Shown: positions 1 through 6,035 of the stretch, piece after piece
How positions within the stretch are numbered: position 1 is the stretch's first letter
Layout of the letters: each line of letters starts with the position of its first letter
Assembly (NCBI GenBank): GCA_964544485.1
Contig: CAZJBH010000017.1
Location: 1-12,135, forward strand
Direction: 5' to 3'
Source: CAZJBH01 sp964544485
Lineage (GTDB): Bacteria; Patescibacteriota; Minisyncoccia; Portnoybacterales; UBA2143
Length of the DNA: 12,135 nt
The notes under the pieces: model-generated
The model's input: the letters and a program-made list of their open reading frames with translations, nothing else
Told to the model about the DNA's origin: nothing
Database searches by the model: none
Position numbers and translations under genes: made by a program

Positions 1-308
1 ACCAGGCTAATAATCAAAACTCCCCAGAAATACGACCATAATCCAGCAATGCTTAATTCTGGCATTAAATAATCTAATAGCCAAAGCAAAATTATATTAA
101 TAATGATTATAAAAAAACCAAGACTAAAAATAATTAGGGGAGCAGAGATAAGTTTTAAAACCGGCTTAATAAAGAAATTAATTAAGCCTAATAAAAGTCC
201 GGCAATAAATAAATCTAAAATATCTCCTTTAAAAATAATTCCCGGAATTAAATAATCAGCTAAAAAAATAGCTAAAGCGTTAATTAAAATTTGAATTATA
301 AATTTCAT
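1..308 (-). CDS. Phage-holin-4 family (PF04020-type) membrane protein, 3' end cut by window edge
   Basis: The reverse strand from ATG 308-306 stays open to base 1, giving 102 residues without a stop. The translation starts MKFIIQILINALAIFLADYL and is almost wholly hydrophobic, with about four membrane segments (residues about 3-19, 33-49, 55-79 and 88-102). The motif LLLGLINFFIKPVLKLISAPL in the middle is the conserved N-x-x-x-x-P-x-L core of the small four-helix 'phage holin family 4' membrane proteins, which are widespread in bacteria and have no proven holin role. Families of this type are about 110-120 residues, so little is missing. There is no Shine-Dalgarno. An extended -10 lies 10 bases upstream, so the transcript is probably near-leaderless. 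The next gene on the same strand ends 28 bases upstream. Confidence 0.8.
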   Translation of the reverse strand, partial: MKFIIQILINALAIFLADYLIPGIIFKGDILDLFIAGLLLGLINFFIKPVLKLISAPLIIFSLGFFIIIINIILLWLLDYLMPELSIAGLWSYFWGVLIISL

Positions 309-318
309 TTCTTAAGCT

Positions 319-327
319 ATTTTAGCA
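319..327 (-). promoter_or_regulatory. Extended -10 promoter (TGC TAAAAT) for the membrane-protein gene
   Basis: Read on the minus strand this is TGC followed by TAAAAT, ending 10 bases before ATG 308. A start site about 7 bases after the hexamer would leave a leader of only about 3 bases. No -35 is obvious. Confidence 0.4.
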
Positions 328-336
328 TAACATACT

Positions 337-498
337 TTATTTTTTGCGGTCAAGCTTTTTATTTGATTTCTGTTGAATATTTTTTTTCAATTCAAAAACA
401 CTTTTGCCGGAAACTTTCATTTTCGGCTTTTTCTTTGCTTCTCGTTTTTTTGCCTTATTTTCTATCTCTTGTTGAGTTTTTTCCAAATCATTTTGCAT
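337..498 (-). CDS. Small lysine-rich basic protein, unknown function
   Basis: Reverse-strand ORF of 53 residues from ATG 498-496 to TAA 339-337. It begins MQNDLEKTQQEIENKAKKRE and continues through a strongly basic stretch containing KMKVSGKSVFELKK to a Lys/Arg-rich tail. The first 25 residues look like a charged helix. The whole protein is soluble and highly positively charged, which would suit an RNA, DNA or ribosome contact, but no family is recognised. It sits between the terminator of the 275-residue gene and the membrane-protein gene, all on the minus strand. It has no Shine-Dalgarno. A perfect extended -10 lies 6 bases before the ATG, which supports the start and implies a leaderless transcript. 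The opposite-strand ORF over the same bases is taken as a shadow. Confidence 0.65.
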   Translation of the reverse strand: MQNDLEKTQQEIENKAKKREAKKKPKMKVSGKSVFELKKNIQQKSNKKLDRKK

Positions 499-504
499 AA
501 TTTA

Positions 505-513
505 ATTATATCA
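505..513 (-). promoter_or_regulatory. Extended -10 promoter TGA-TATAAT, leaderless start
   Basis: On the minus strand the bases read TGATATAAT, a consensus extended -10, then six bases (TAAATT), then ATG. Transcription would begin at or next to the start codon. The same TGATATAAT appears 8 bases before the glycosyltransferase ATG at 7654. Confidence 0.6.
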
Positions 514-533
514 TGGCTTGAGTGAAAATAAAA

Positions 534-558
534 AGAGCCTTTTAATTTAAAAGGCTCT
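534..558 (-). terminator. Intrinsic terminator of the 569-1396 gene
   Basis: AGAGCCTTTT pairs with AAAAGGCTCT around a 5-base loop, a 10 bp stem. On the minus strand it is followed by TTTTTATTTT. It begins 11 bases after the TGA of the minus-strand gene. The palindrome could act both ways, but the T-run is only on the minus-strand side. Confidence 0.85.
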
Positions 559-568
559 GATTGTTTTA

Positions 569-1396
569 TCAACTTCGCTTTGCGCAACAAGGGAAAAAAG
601 TTGACTCGCCTCCAACGATGTTTTCAGGCCGATTTACTAAAGAGGTGCGGAAATATCCATTTTTAGTTATTCGAAATTTAACAATTTGTTTTTTACTCAA
701 AGAATAACTATTCAAGCATAAAATATTTTCAAACCGCCAATCATGAACATCAGCAAAAAAACAAAAAGCTACTCCTTCTTCAAAATTTAACCAAGAATAG
801 CCTTTTTTCATAAGTTCTTCTTCTAGTTTTTCTAAAGAAATTACTTGATGATCAGCTACATTCGCATAGTCGGAAAAAGCGCCTCTAATTACATCGTGGA
901 TAAAATATGCTCTTTTTTTAGGAAAAAGCGATTTTACAAAATCAGGCTCAGTTAAATCAAAAGGATCAATATGATAGGCATTACCGGAAATTATCTCCAT
1001 TAAGCCATCTATCCCAAGACAAGCTCGATGAATTACCGGGATTCCCAAAGAACAGCCTGATTCAATTATTTGAGGAATGCTTTTATCTGGATATTTTTCT
1101 TTCCAAATATTTACCATTAATTCAATATTCGTTGAGTAATAGCTTTTCCTTATTGTTTCAGTTGAAGTAACATTTATCTCTTGAAGTCGTCTAATCAAGT
1201 ACTCTATTTGTTGGTTATTGTAATCTCTTAAAGATTCTAATCTTTCTTGCAAATTTTTCTTAATGGCTATTTGTTTAGCTTCTGTAATCGCAGCTTCAGA
1301 AATCAAACTTGTATTAACCCCTTTTGATTCTAAGAATTTTAAAAAATTGGCTAATTCTTCAATAATGAATTCGCGATCTCTATCAATTTCTTTCAT
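569..1396 (-). CDS. Hypothetical protein, weak DUF5701-like C-terminal half
   Basis: A 275-residue soluble protein with no signal peptide or membrane segment. Residues 1-75 are charged and helical, probably a coiled coil. Residues about 105-275 form a mixed domain with the motifs AYFIHDVIRG (163-172), LNFEEGVAF (203-211) and ILCLNSYS near 225-232. The order AY-x-DV-x-RG, then EEG-x-A, then N-x-C-x-L-x-S resembles what I recall of the DUF5701 family, whose function is unknown; this is a memory-based match and could be wrong. CC occurs near the C-terminus (270-271). The start is fixed by a strong SD (AGGAGG, 7 bases before ATG 1396) and there is a TTGACA promoter upstream, unlike the SD-less core genes nearby. 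It has its own terminator and so forms a single-gene unit. Confidence 0.75.
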   Translation of the reverse strand: MKEIDRDREFIIEELANFLKFLESKGVNTSLISEAAITEAKQIAIKKNLQERLESLRDYNNQQIEYLIRRLQEINVTSTETIRKSYYSTNIELMVNIWKEKYPDKSIPQIIESGCSLGIPVIHRACLGIDGLMEIISGNAYHIDPFDLTEPDFVKSLFPKKRAYFIHDVIRGAFSDYANVADHQVISLEKLEEELMKKGYSWLNFEEGVAFCFFADVHDWRFENILCLNSYSLSKKQIVKFRITKNGYFRTSLVNRPENIVGGESTFFPCCAKRS

Positions 1397-1436
1397 AATT
1401 TCCTCCTATTTTAAATGTTAAAGTTCAATTTTTATA

Positions 1437-1466
1437 TATTTAATTCCTTAATTAATCTTTTGTCAA
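1437..1466 (-). promoter_or_regulatory. Sigma70-type promoter (TTGACA-18-TAAATA) for the minus-strand gene
   Basis: On the minus strand TTGACA (1466-1461) is followed after 18 bases by TAAATA (1442-1437). The start site would be near 1430, giving a leader of about 34 bases that includes AGGAGG. It lies back to back with the plus-strand promoter at 1478. Confidence 0.6.
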
Positions 1467-1477
1467 GAACAAACCTA

Positions 1478-1511
1478 TTGACACAGTCTTAAAAATATTT
1501 TAATTTATAAA
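1478..1511 (+). promoter_or_regulatory. Promoter for the secreted-protein gene (TTGACA with -10 TTTAAT or TATAAA)
   Basis: TTGACA at 1478-1483 is a perfect -35. The best -10 choices are TTTAAT at 1499-1504 (spacing 15) and TATAAA at 1506-1511 (spacing 22); neither has ideal spacing. Its -35 is only 11 bases from the -35 of the divergent minus-strand promoter. Confidence 0.45.
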
Positions 1512-1551
1512 CAAATAAAAAAGAAAGGAGGTTTTTTATTTGTCCCTAACA

Positions 1552-1565
1552 GTTCTTTAATCTTT
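1552..1565 (+). promoter_or_regulatory. Leader element GTTCTTTAATCTTT (boxA-like)
   Basis: This 14-base stretch lies in the leader of the secreted-protein gene, 24 bases before the ATG. It matches 12 of 14 positions of the leader element at 7333-7346 and 12 of 14 of the one at 9502-9515. Its core resembles bacterial boxA (GCTCTTTA). Confidence 0.35.
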
Positions 1566-1589
1566 AACCTATTCAAAAGGAGGTAACTG

Positions 1590-2204
1590 ATGAAAAAGTT
1601 GCTTGTATTAAGCGGAGTCGTCTGTCTGGTTCTGATGTTTGCCCTGAGTCCGGTTCAAGCCAAAAGACAAAAATGCGCCACCATCCAATCCGGCCAAATC
1701 TATGCCTCAGACGGAAACGTGATTCAGACCGGCTATGATAGCTGGGGGTACAATTACCAAGCCCGTCTCTTCAATGGGTATTACTGCGATGCCTACCGAA
1801 ACGCAGACTGGTGCCAGCCGTATATAGACGTCAAATTGATGATGAAATGGAATGACGCCTGGCTGAGCAATCAAGACTGCGACGATGACGGCCTTCTGGA
1901 CCGGCACTATGGATACGATTCATACATTGGTTCCGGCGCCTGGCTGACCAACCATCAATCCGGCGAATACATCAATGAAAACGGCCAAGTCTGTGAATGG
2001 AATTATTTTGTCAAGATCGTGGCCGTACCCGCAGACGCTGAATTGATTGAAGGAACCTGGTTTTCCGGAAACGGGGATGTGATTGGCCCGGTTATCTGGG
2101 GGGAATTTGCCATCATTCAACAAGTCAGTAATGACCCCTGCGCCGGAGAACACGGAGTTCAATTCTTGAGTCCGATGGGGCCAGGACTGGGTAGGTTCAA
2201 ATAG
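1590..2204 (+). CDS. Secreted cysteine-rich protein with a DxDxDGxxD loop, unknown function
   Basis: 204 residues. Residues 1-24 are a classical signal peptide (MKK, hydrophobic core, cleavage after VQA), so the protein is exported. The mature part has six cysteines (29, 66, 75, 97, 135, 184), an even number that would allow three disulfides, and is rich in Trp, Tyr, Gly and Asn. Residues 96-104 read DCDDDGLLD, a DxDxDGxxD calcium-loop pattern like that of dockerin or thrombospondin type-3 repeats; Ca binding is inferred. Downstream come short motifs GSGAWLTNHQSG (114-125), WNYFVKIVAVPAD (137-149) and GPVIWGEFAII (166-176). I do not recognise a named family, though similar secreted proteins seem familiar from CPR genomes. 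SD AAGGAGG lies just upstream. A hand count at 1861-1920 gives 33 G+C in 60, against 12 in 60 at 3901-3960 in hisS, so composition is foreign to the window. A terminator follows directly. Confidence 0.85.
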   Translation: MKKLLVLSGVVCLVLMFALSPVQAKRQKCATIQSGQIYASDGNVIQTGYDSWGYNYQARLFNGYYCDAYRNADWCQPYIDVKLMMKWNDAWLSNQDCDDDGLLDRHYGYDSYIGSGAWLTNHQSGEYINENGQVCEWNYFVKIVAVPADAELIEGTWFSGNGDVIGPVIWGEFAIIQQVSNDPCAGEHGVQFLSPMGPGLGRFK

Positions 2205-2215
2205 GTTATCAAATC

Positions 2216-2246
2216 AAAGAGGCTGTCAAAAAGACAGCCTCTTTTT
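2216..2246 (+). terminator. Intrinsic terminator after the secreted-protein gene
   Basis: AAAGAGGCTGTC pairs with GACAGCCTCTTT around an AAAAA loop, a 12 bp perfect stem, followed by further T residues. It starts 12 bases after the TAG. Confidence 0.9.
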
Positions 2247-2252
2247 AATTGA

Positions 2253-2281
2253 TTGATTAATTAAATAATTTGAGATATAAT
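2253..2281 (+). promoter_or_regulatory. Promoter TTGATT-17-TATAAT, near-leaderless
   Basis: TTGATT at 2253-2258 and a perfect TATAAT at 2276-2281 are 17 bases apart. The -10 ends 9 bases before ATG 2291, so the transcript would carry a leader of about 0-3 bases. It drives the SpoIIM-like, YbaB and hisS run. Confidence 0.65.
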
Positions 2282-2290
2282 AAAAATATT

Positions 2291-2923
2291 ATGAATGATA
2301 AAAAATATTTCCTTTCTTTAAAGCCATTGATTCTTTTTTCCTTGTTTATCTTTCTATTCTCAATTGCTTATGGATATATCGGAGCAGTTCAAGAGCCAAA
2401 ACAAGCGCTTCAAGCATTGGAACAATTTGAAGAAATCTTTGGTTCAATCTTATCTTATTCGCCATTAATTCAATTCATTTTAGTTTTTTTGAATAATCTT
2501 ATCTCTTTACTATTAACCGTTCTTTTAGGAATCATATTTGGAATTTATCCTGTTTTAAGCCTGTTTTCAAACGGCTCCCTGCTAGGAATTTTTACTTATT
2601 TATGGATTCAAAAAATGCCTTTAAGCGGTTTTTTTGCCGGAATCATTCCGCATGGAATTATTGAAATCCCAATTTTGCTAATCGGCGCGGCAATTGGCTT
2701 GCGAATAGGCCGGATGGCGACTGAAAAAGTTTTATTAAAAATATTTCCTAATTGGGCTTCTAAAAATATAAAATCGTTTAAAGACAGCCAAGGGAATAAG
2801 ATTCGTAATAAAAAATTCAAGCAAGAGCTTAATTTAGGAATTAAATTTTCTTTAAAATATTTAGCTCCTTTTTTAGCTCTAGCTGCTGCTATTGAAATTT
2901 TTATCACTCCTATTTTTCTTTAA
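2291..2923 (+). CDS. SpoIIM / DUF95 family integral membrane protein
   Basis: 210 residues from ATG 2291. The in-frame TTG at 2270 is rejected as start because it lies upstream of the -10. An N-terminal membrane helix (about 12-35) is followed by an amphipathic loop and three to four further helices. The signature is F-x-x-GIIPHGIIEIPILLIGAA-x-G (residues about 118-138), the conserved segment of the stage II sporulation protein M family, which in non-spore-formers is a general membrane protein of unknown role. The loop at residues 145-182 is basic (KSFKDSQGNKIRNKKFKQ) and probably cytoplasmic. The gene has no SD and appears leaderless. It heads a tightly packed set with YbaB 21 bases downstream and hisS after that, but nothing links it functionally to them. 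Confidence 0.85.
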   Translation: MNDKKYFLSLKPLILFSLFIFLFSIAYGYIGAVQEPKQALQALEQFEEIFGSILSYSPLIQFILVFLNNLISLLLTVLLGIIFGIYPVLSLFSNGSLLGIFTYLWIQKMPLSGFFAGIIPHGIIEIPILLIGAAIGLRIGRMATEKVLLKIFPNWASKNIKSFKDSQGNKIRNKKFKQELNLGIKFSLKYLAPFLALAAAIEIFITPIFL

Positions 2924-2931
2924 TCATTAAA

Positions 2932-2937
2932 TATATT
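2932..2937 (+). promoter_or_regulatory. Possible internal -10 (TATATT) before the YbaB gene
   Basis: TATATT ends 7 bases before ATG 2945, the spacing seen at the other leaderless starts here. No good -35 or extended TG was found, so read-through from the promoter at 2253 is equally likely. Confidence 0.3.
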
Positions 2938-2944
2938 AAAAACT

Positions 2945-3193
2945 ATGTTTGACCAATTAAAACAACTTAAACAATTAAAAAGTCTGCAAAATAAGTTAGA
3001 GCAAGAAGAAGCAGAAGAAGAAAAAAACGGAATTAATGTTAAAGTTAACGGAAAAATGCAAATTTTAGCAGTTAAGCTTAATCCTGATTTAAGCCAAGCT
3101 GAACAAGAAAAATTAATAGTTGAATGCGCTAATCAAGCTTTTAAAAAAGTTCAGTCTAAAGCTGCCCAACTAATGTATCAATCAAAAGAATAA
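2945..3193 (+). CDS. YbaB/EbfC-family nucleoid-associated protein
   Basis: 82 residues, slightly shorter than the usual 100 or so. The N-terminus MFDQLKQLKQLKSLQNKLEQ is the amphipathic helix of this family, followed by VKVNGKMQILAVKLNP (residues 32-47), the beta strands with the conserved G-K-M and L-x-P positions, and a C-terminal helix with QAEQEKLIVECANQA (51-65). Members form dimers that bind DNA without strong sequence preference and are often encoded beside recR or dnaX; here the neighbours are a SpoIIM-like gene and hisS instead. There is no SD. One base separates its stop from the hisS start, so the two are almost certainly co-translated. Confidence 0.85.
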   Translation: MFDQLKQLKQLKSLQNKLEQEEAEEEKNGINVKVNGKMQILAVKLNPDLSQAEQEKLIVECANQAFKKVQSKAAQLMYQSKE

Positions 3194-3194
3194 T

Positions 3195-4517
3195 ATGCAA
3201 AACAGGAAAATAAAACCTAAATTATTAAGCGGTTTCCAAGATTTTTTGCCGGAAACTATGATTCCAAAACAAAAAATAATCAATCAACTGATTGAGGTTT
3301 TTGAATATTTCGGTTTTTTACCCTTAGAGACTCCCTGTTTAGAACGCTCATCTGTTTTAGGAACTGACCAAAATGAATTCAAAATGGAAGTTTACCGATT
3401 TAATGACAATCCCAAAGGCAAAGGCAGGGATGTTAGCTTAAGATTTGATTTGACTCTTCCTTTATCCAGAGTAATTGCTGCTAATCCTGATTTAATTAAG
3501 CCATTTAAGCGTTATCAAATTGGCAAAGTTTTTCGCAAAGAAAAAGCTCAGGCCGGACGCTATCGAGAATTTAGCCAATTAGATATAGATATTGTTGGAA
3601 GCAATTCTATTTTAGCGGATATAGAGATTCTGCAAATTATTTACCAATCTTTAAAAGCTTTAGATTTAGATAAATTTTTAATTAAATTCAGCAATCGCAA
3701 ACTTTTAAACGGATTAGCTGAAATTTGTGAATTAAAATCTAAAAAAGCTAAACAAGTTTTTAGAATTTTAGATAAACTTGAAAAAATCGGCTTTAATGCA
3801 ACTCTTAAAGATTTAAAAAAAGAAGCTGAATTGACTGATAGTCAAATTTCAAAAATTAAACAATTTTTAGAAATTTCAAAAGAAAAAGAAATTATTTCTA
3901 AATTAAAAAAGTTTTTTCAAAAAACAGAAATTGGTAAAGAAGGAATTAAAGAAATTCAAGAAATAATTGATCAATTAAAAGAATTAAAAATTCCTGAAAA
4001 AAATTGGCGATTTGATTTATCAATTGCCAGGGGATTAGAATATTATACCGGCTTGGTTTTTGAAACTGAATTAACTGAAATTCCGGAAATAGGCGCTGTT
4101 TTTTCAGGAGGAAGATATGATCAATTGATTAAAAGATTTACCGGAGAAAAAATGCCTGCTATTGGCGCTTCAGTTGGAATTGATCGATTAATTGCCGCTT
4201 TGGAAAAAATAAATAAATTTGAAAAAACTAAAGCGACTGCCCAGGTTCTAATTGCTCGTTTAGAAAAAGAATTAGATTCTGAAATTATGCTTTTAGCCAA
4301 AGAATTAAGAAAAAATAAAATTAAAACAGAAATTTATTTAGGCGAAAGCAATATGCTTAAAGAGCAAATTATTTACGCGGCTAAAAGAGAAATCCCATAT
4401 TTAATCATCCTCGGCCAAGAAGAAAAACAACAGGGAAAAATTAAATTAAAAAATATGAACCAACGAACTGAAGAATTATTAACTCAACAAGAATTAATTC
4501 AAAAATTTGCTATTTAA
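3195..4517 (+). CDS. hisS: Histidyl-tRNA synthetase
   Basis: 440 residues, typical for HisRS. It charges tRNA-His with histidine in the cytoplasm. All landmarks are visible: the N-terminal GFQDFLPE (13-20), the motif 1 region ending LETP (44-47), motif 2 RYQIGKVFRKEKAQAGRYRE (106-125) followed by FSQLDIDIVG, the histidine-binding RGLEYYTG (279-286), FSGGRYDQL (303-311) and motif 3 AIGASVGIDRL (322-332), then the anticodon-binding domain from about 347. The GFQDFLPE and LRFDLTLPLSR forms are closer to the archaeal/eukaryotic-like branch than to the E. coli KGMNDYLP form, by eye. The insertion domain between motif 2 and the histidine box (about 155-270) is very Lys/Ile-rich. The ATG is 1 base after the YbaB stop, with no SD. 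A strong terminator follows. Confidence 0.97.
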   Translation: MQNRKIKPKLLSGFQDFLPETMIPKQKIINQLIEVFEYFGFLPLETPCLERSSVLGTDQNEFKMEVYRFNDNPKGKGRDVSLRFDLTLPLSRVIAANPDLIKPFKRYQIGKVFRKEKAQAGRYREFSQLDIDIVGSNSILADIEILQIIYQSLKALDLDKFLIKFSNRKLLNGLAEICELKSKKAKQVFRILDKLEKIGFNATLKDLKKEAELTDSQISKIKQFLEISKEKEIISKLKKFFQKTEIGKEGIKEIQEIIDQLKELKIPEKNWRFDLSIARGLEYYTGLVFETELTEIPEIGAVFSGGRYDQLIKRFTGEKMPAIGASVGIDRLIAALEKINKFEKTKATAQVLIARLEKELDSEIMLLAKELRKNKIKTEIYLGESNMLKEQIIYAAKREIPYLIILGQEEKQQGKIKLKNMNQRTEELLTQQELIQKFAI

Positions 4518-4540
4518 AAATATTTAAAATATAGTTAGAT

Positions 4541-4566
4541 AAAATCGCCTTTAAGGCGATTTTTTG
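4541..4566 (+). terminator. Intrinsic terminator of the hisS operon
   Basis: AAAATCGCCT pairs with AGGCGATTTT around a 3-base loop, and the stem runs into a T-tract. A possible TTGCTA-17-TATAGT promoter at 4507-4535 would start transcription at the base of this hairpin, so a role as a 5' hairpin of the DUF763 message cannot be excluded. Confidence 0.85.
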
Positions 4567-4573
4567 TTAAAGT
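4565..4573 (+). promoter_or_regulatory. Possible extended -10 (TGT TAAAGT) for the DUF763 gene
   Basis: TGT followed by TAAAGT (4 of 6 matches) ends 7 bases before ATG 4581. The layout matches the other leaderless starts, but the hexamer is weak. Confidence 0.3.
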
Positions 4574-4580
4574 TAACTAT

Positions 4581-5735
4581 ATGATCCACAAAGGAATTGC
4601 TACATTTGGATTGGATTCTGGCAAATGCCCGCCTTGGCTATTTGAGCGGATGGTTAAGCTTGGCCGAGAAATGATTGAAATCATTATTCAAGAGTATGGA
4701 CCGGATGAATTTATTAAACGAATCGGAGATCCAGTTTGGTTCCAATCATTAGGAACGGTTTTAGCGTTTGATTGGAATGCTTCCGGATTAACTACTGTTT
4801 TAACCGGCGCGCTTAAAGAATCAATTAGAGGAAGAGAAAAAGAATTAGGAATATATATTTGCGGAGGCAAGGGAAAAACCTCTTTAAAAGCTCCTGATCA
4901 AATTCAAGAACATAGTTTAAAAATCGGCTTTAATCAGGATCAAAGCGATAATTTAATCTATAATTCTAAAATGAGCGCTAAAGTAGACAGCTCTTTGGTT
5001 CAAGATAATTTTCAACTTTATCATCATAGTTTTTTCTTTTCTAAAAATGGCGCCTGGACTGTAGTTCAACAAGGAATGAATCAACAGCATCGAACTGCCC
5101 GACGCTATCATTGGCATTCAGCTAAAGTAAATGATTTAGTTTGCGAGCCGCATTCTGGGATTAGCAGCCAAAAACAAGTCTTTACCTTAGATCTGACTGC
5201 CAAACAAAGCGCGGATAATAGAAAAATTAGTTCAGAATTAGTTCAAGGCGGATATTTAGGATTGATTAAAGATATCCGCTTAATTAGAAAACATTCTTCA
5301 AATTTATCTCAAATGACTTCCTTTAAAGACAAGCAAGGGAGACAAGGAACTTTATTAAATCTAGAAAATAGAGAATTTAAATATCATCCAGTAATTAATG
5401 AGGATTTTTCTAAGAGTAAATATTTAGATAAAATACTTTGCCAGGTTTGTGAAAAAAAACCGAATAATTACGAAAAATTATTATCCTTGCCCGGAGTTGG
5501 CCCAAAGACAATTCGCGCTTTAAGCTTAGTTTCAGAAATGATTTACGGAGCCAAGCCTTCTTATCAAGATCCGGCACGCTATTCATTCGCTCATGGGGGC
5601 AAAGACGCAACTCCTTATCCAGTTGATAAAAATACTTATGATCAAAGCATTCAATTTTTTGGACAAATTATCAGAAACATGAAAGCGCCTCCTTCAGAAA
5701 AGAAAAAAATGCTAACTCGTTTATTAGGAATTTGA
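4581..5735 (+). CDS. DUF763 family protein with helix-hairpin-helix motif
   Basis: 384 residues, full length for the family. The N-terminus GIATFGLDSGKCPPWLFERM (5-24) is the conserved family opening. FQSLGTVLAFDWNASGLTTV (54-73), GIYICGGKGK (90-99) and the Gln/His-rich central block around WTVVQQGMNQQ (159-169) and RYHWHS (175-180) are further family blocks. Residues 298-320 contain LLSLPGVGPKTIRALSLVSE, a helix-hairpin-helix DNA-binding motif as in DNA-repair nucleases and glycosylases. The C-terminus has FAHGGKDATPYPVDKNTYD (336-354). DUF763 has no assigned reaction and is known mainly from archaea and thermophiles; a nucleic-acid function is inferred from the HhH. There is no SD and the transcript is probably leaderless. 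The TGA stop is embedded in the -35 of the next promoter. Confidence 0.9.
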   Translation: MIHKGIATFGLDSGKCPPWLFERMVKLGREMIEIIIQEYGPDEFIKRIGDPVWFQSLGTVLAFDWNASGLTTVLTGALKESIRGREKELGIYICGGKGKTSLKAPDQIQEHSLKIGFNQDQSDNLIYNSKMSAKVDSSLVQDNFQLYHHSFFFSKNGAWTVVQQGMNQQHRTARRYHWHSAKVNDLVCEPHSGISSQKQVFTLDLTAKQSADNRKISSELVQGGYLGLIKDIRLIRKHSSNLSQMTSFKDKQGRQGTLLNLENREFKYHPVINEDFSKSKYLDKILCQVCEKKPNNYEKLLSLPGVGPKTIRALSLVSEMIYGAKPSYQDPARYSFAHGGKDATPYPVDKNTYDQSIQFFGQIIRNMKAPPSEKKKMLTRLLGI

Positions 5736-5760
5736 CAGAAAAGAATAAAATTGATATTTT
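5732..5760 (+). promoter_or_regulatory. Promoter TTGACA-17-TATTTT overlapping the DUF763 stop codon
   Basis: TTGACA (5732-5737) contains the TGA stop (5733-5735). TATTTT at 5755-5760 follows after 17 bases. The start site would be near 5767, giving a leader of about 36 bases to the SD-led 5803 gene. Confidence 0.65.
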
Positions 5761-5802
5761 TAAATTATTAGTTCTTATTAAACTTAATTAAGGAGGTAGC
5801 AA

Positions 5803-6033
5803 ATGGAAGCAATTCGAAAAAAGGCAGCGCAAATGATTAATCAAGATGTAATTGTTTTCCCTTGGGAAAAAGAAGATGAATCAAGTTTTGGAACTTTAAA
5901 AGAAACTCAAGAAGACGGTATTTTATTGTCTTTGATCGGATTTCATTCAGGAGACGCAATAGACGGCCAAGAGATTTTCATGCCTTGGGAAGAAATTGAA
6001 GATCTCAGTTATTTAGACTTTAAAGAGGAGTAA
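5803..6033 (+). CDS. Small hypothetical protein, possible Sm/SH3-like beta barrel
   Basis: 76 acidic residues. A short N-terminal helix (1-13) is followed by alternating hydrophobic segments: DVIVFPW (15-21), SFGTLKE (28-34), GILLSLIGFHSG (39-50), EIFMPWEEIEDLSYL (57-71). A pattern of V-x-V, G-x-L, D-G-I-x-L and a closing P-W-x-x-I-x-x-L is what a small five-stranded beta barrel would show, but no family is recognised. The start is fixed by AAGGAGGT 8 bases before the ATG. It is followed after 2 bases by the 6036 gene, whose SD lies inside its last codons, so the two are translated together. It has its own promoter and shares a terminator with 6036. Confidence 0.75.
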   Translation: MEAIRKKAAQMINQDVIVFPWEKEDESSFGTLKETQEDGILLSLIGFHSGDAIDGQEIFMPWEEIEDLSYLDFKEE

Positions 6034-6035
6034 TT

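Noticed and set aside
291..500. Plus-strand ORF of 69 residues
   Set aside because: It is Phe/Tyr-rich noise antisense to the 53-residue basic gene, whose promoter is well formed on the minus strand.
1707..2162. Two minus-strand ORFs under the secreted-protein gene
   Set aside because: The plus frame has a signal peptide, SD and terminator. The antisense ORFs have no SD and arise from the higher G+C of this gene.
2608..2907. Minus-strand ORF antisense to the SpoIIM-like gene
   Set aside because: It lies wholly inside a recognised gene and has no SD or promoter.
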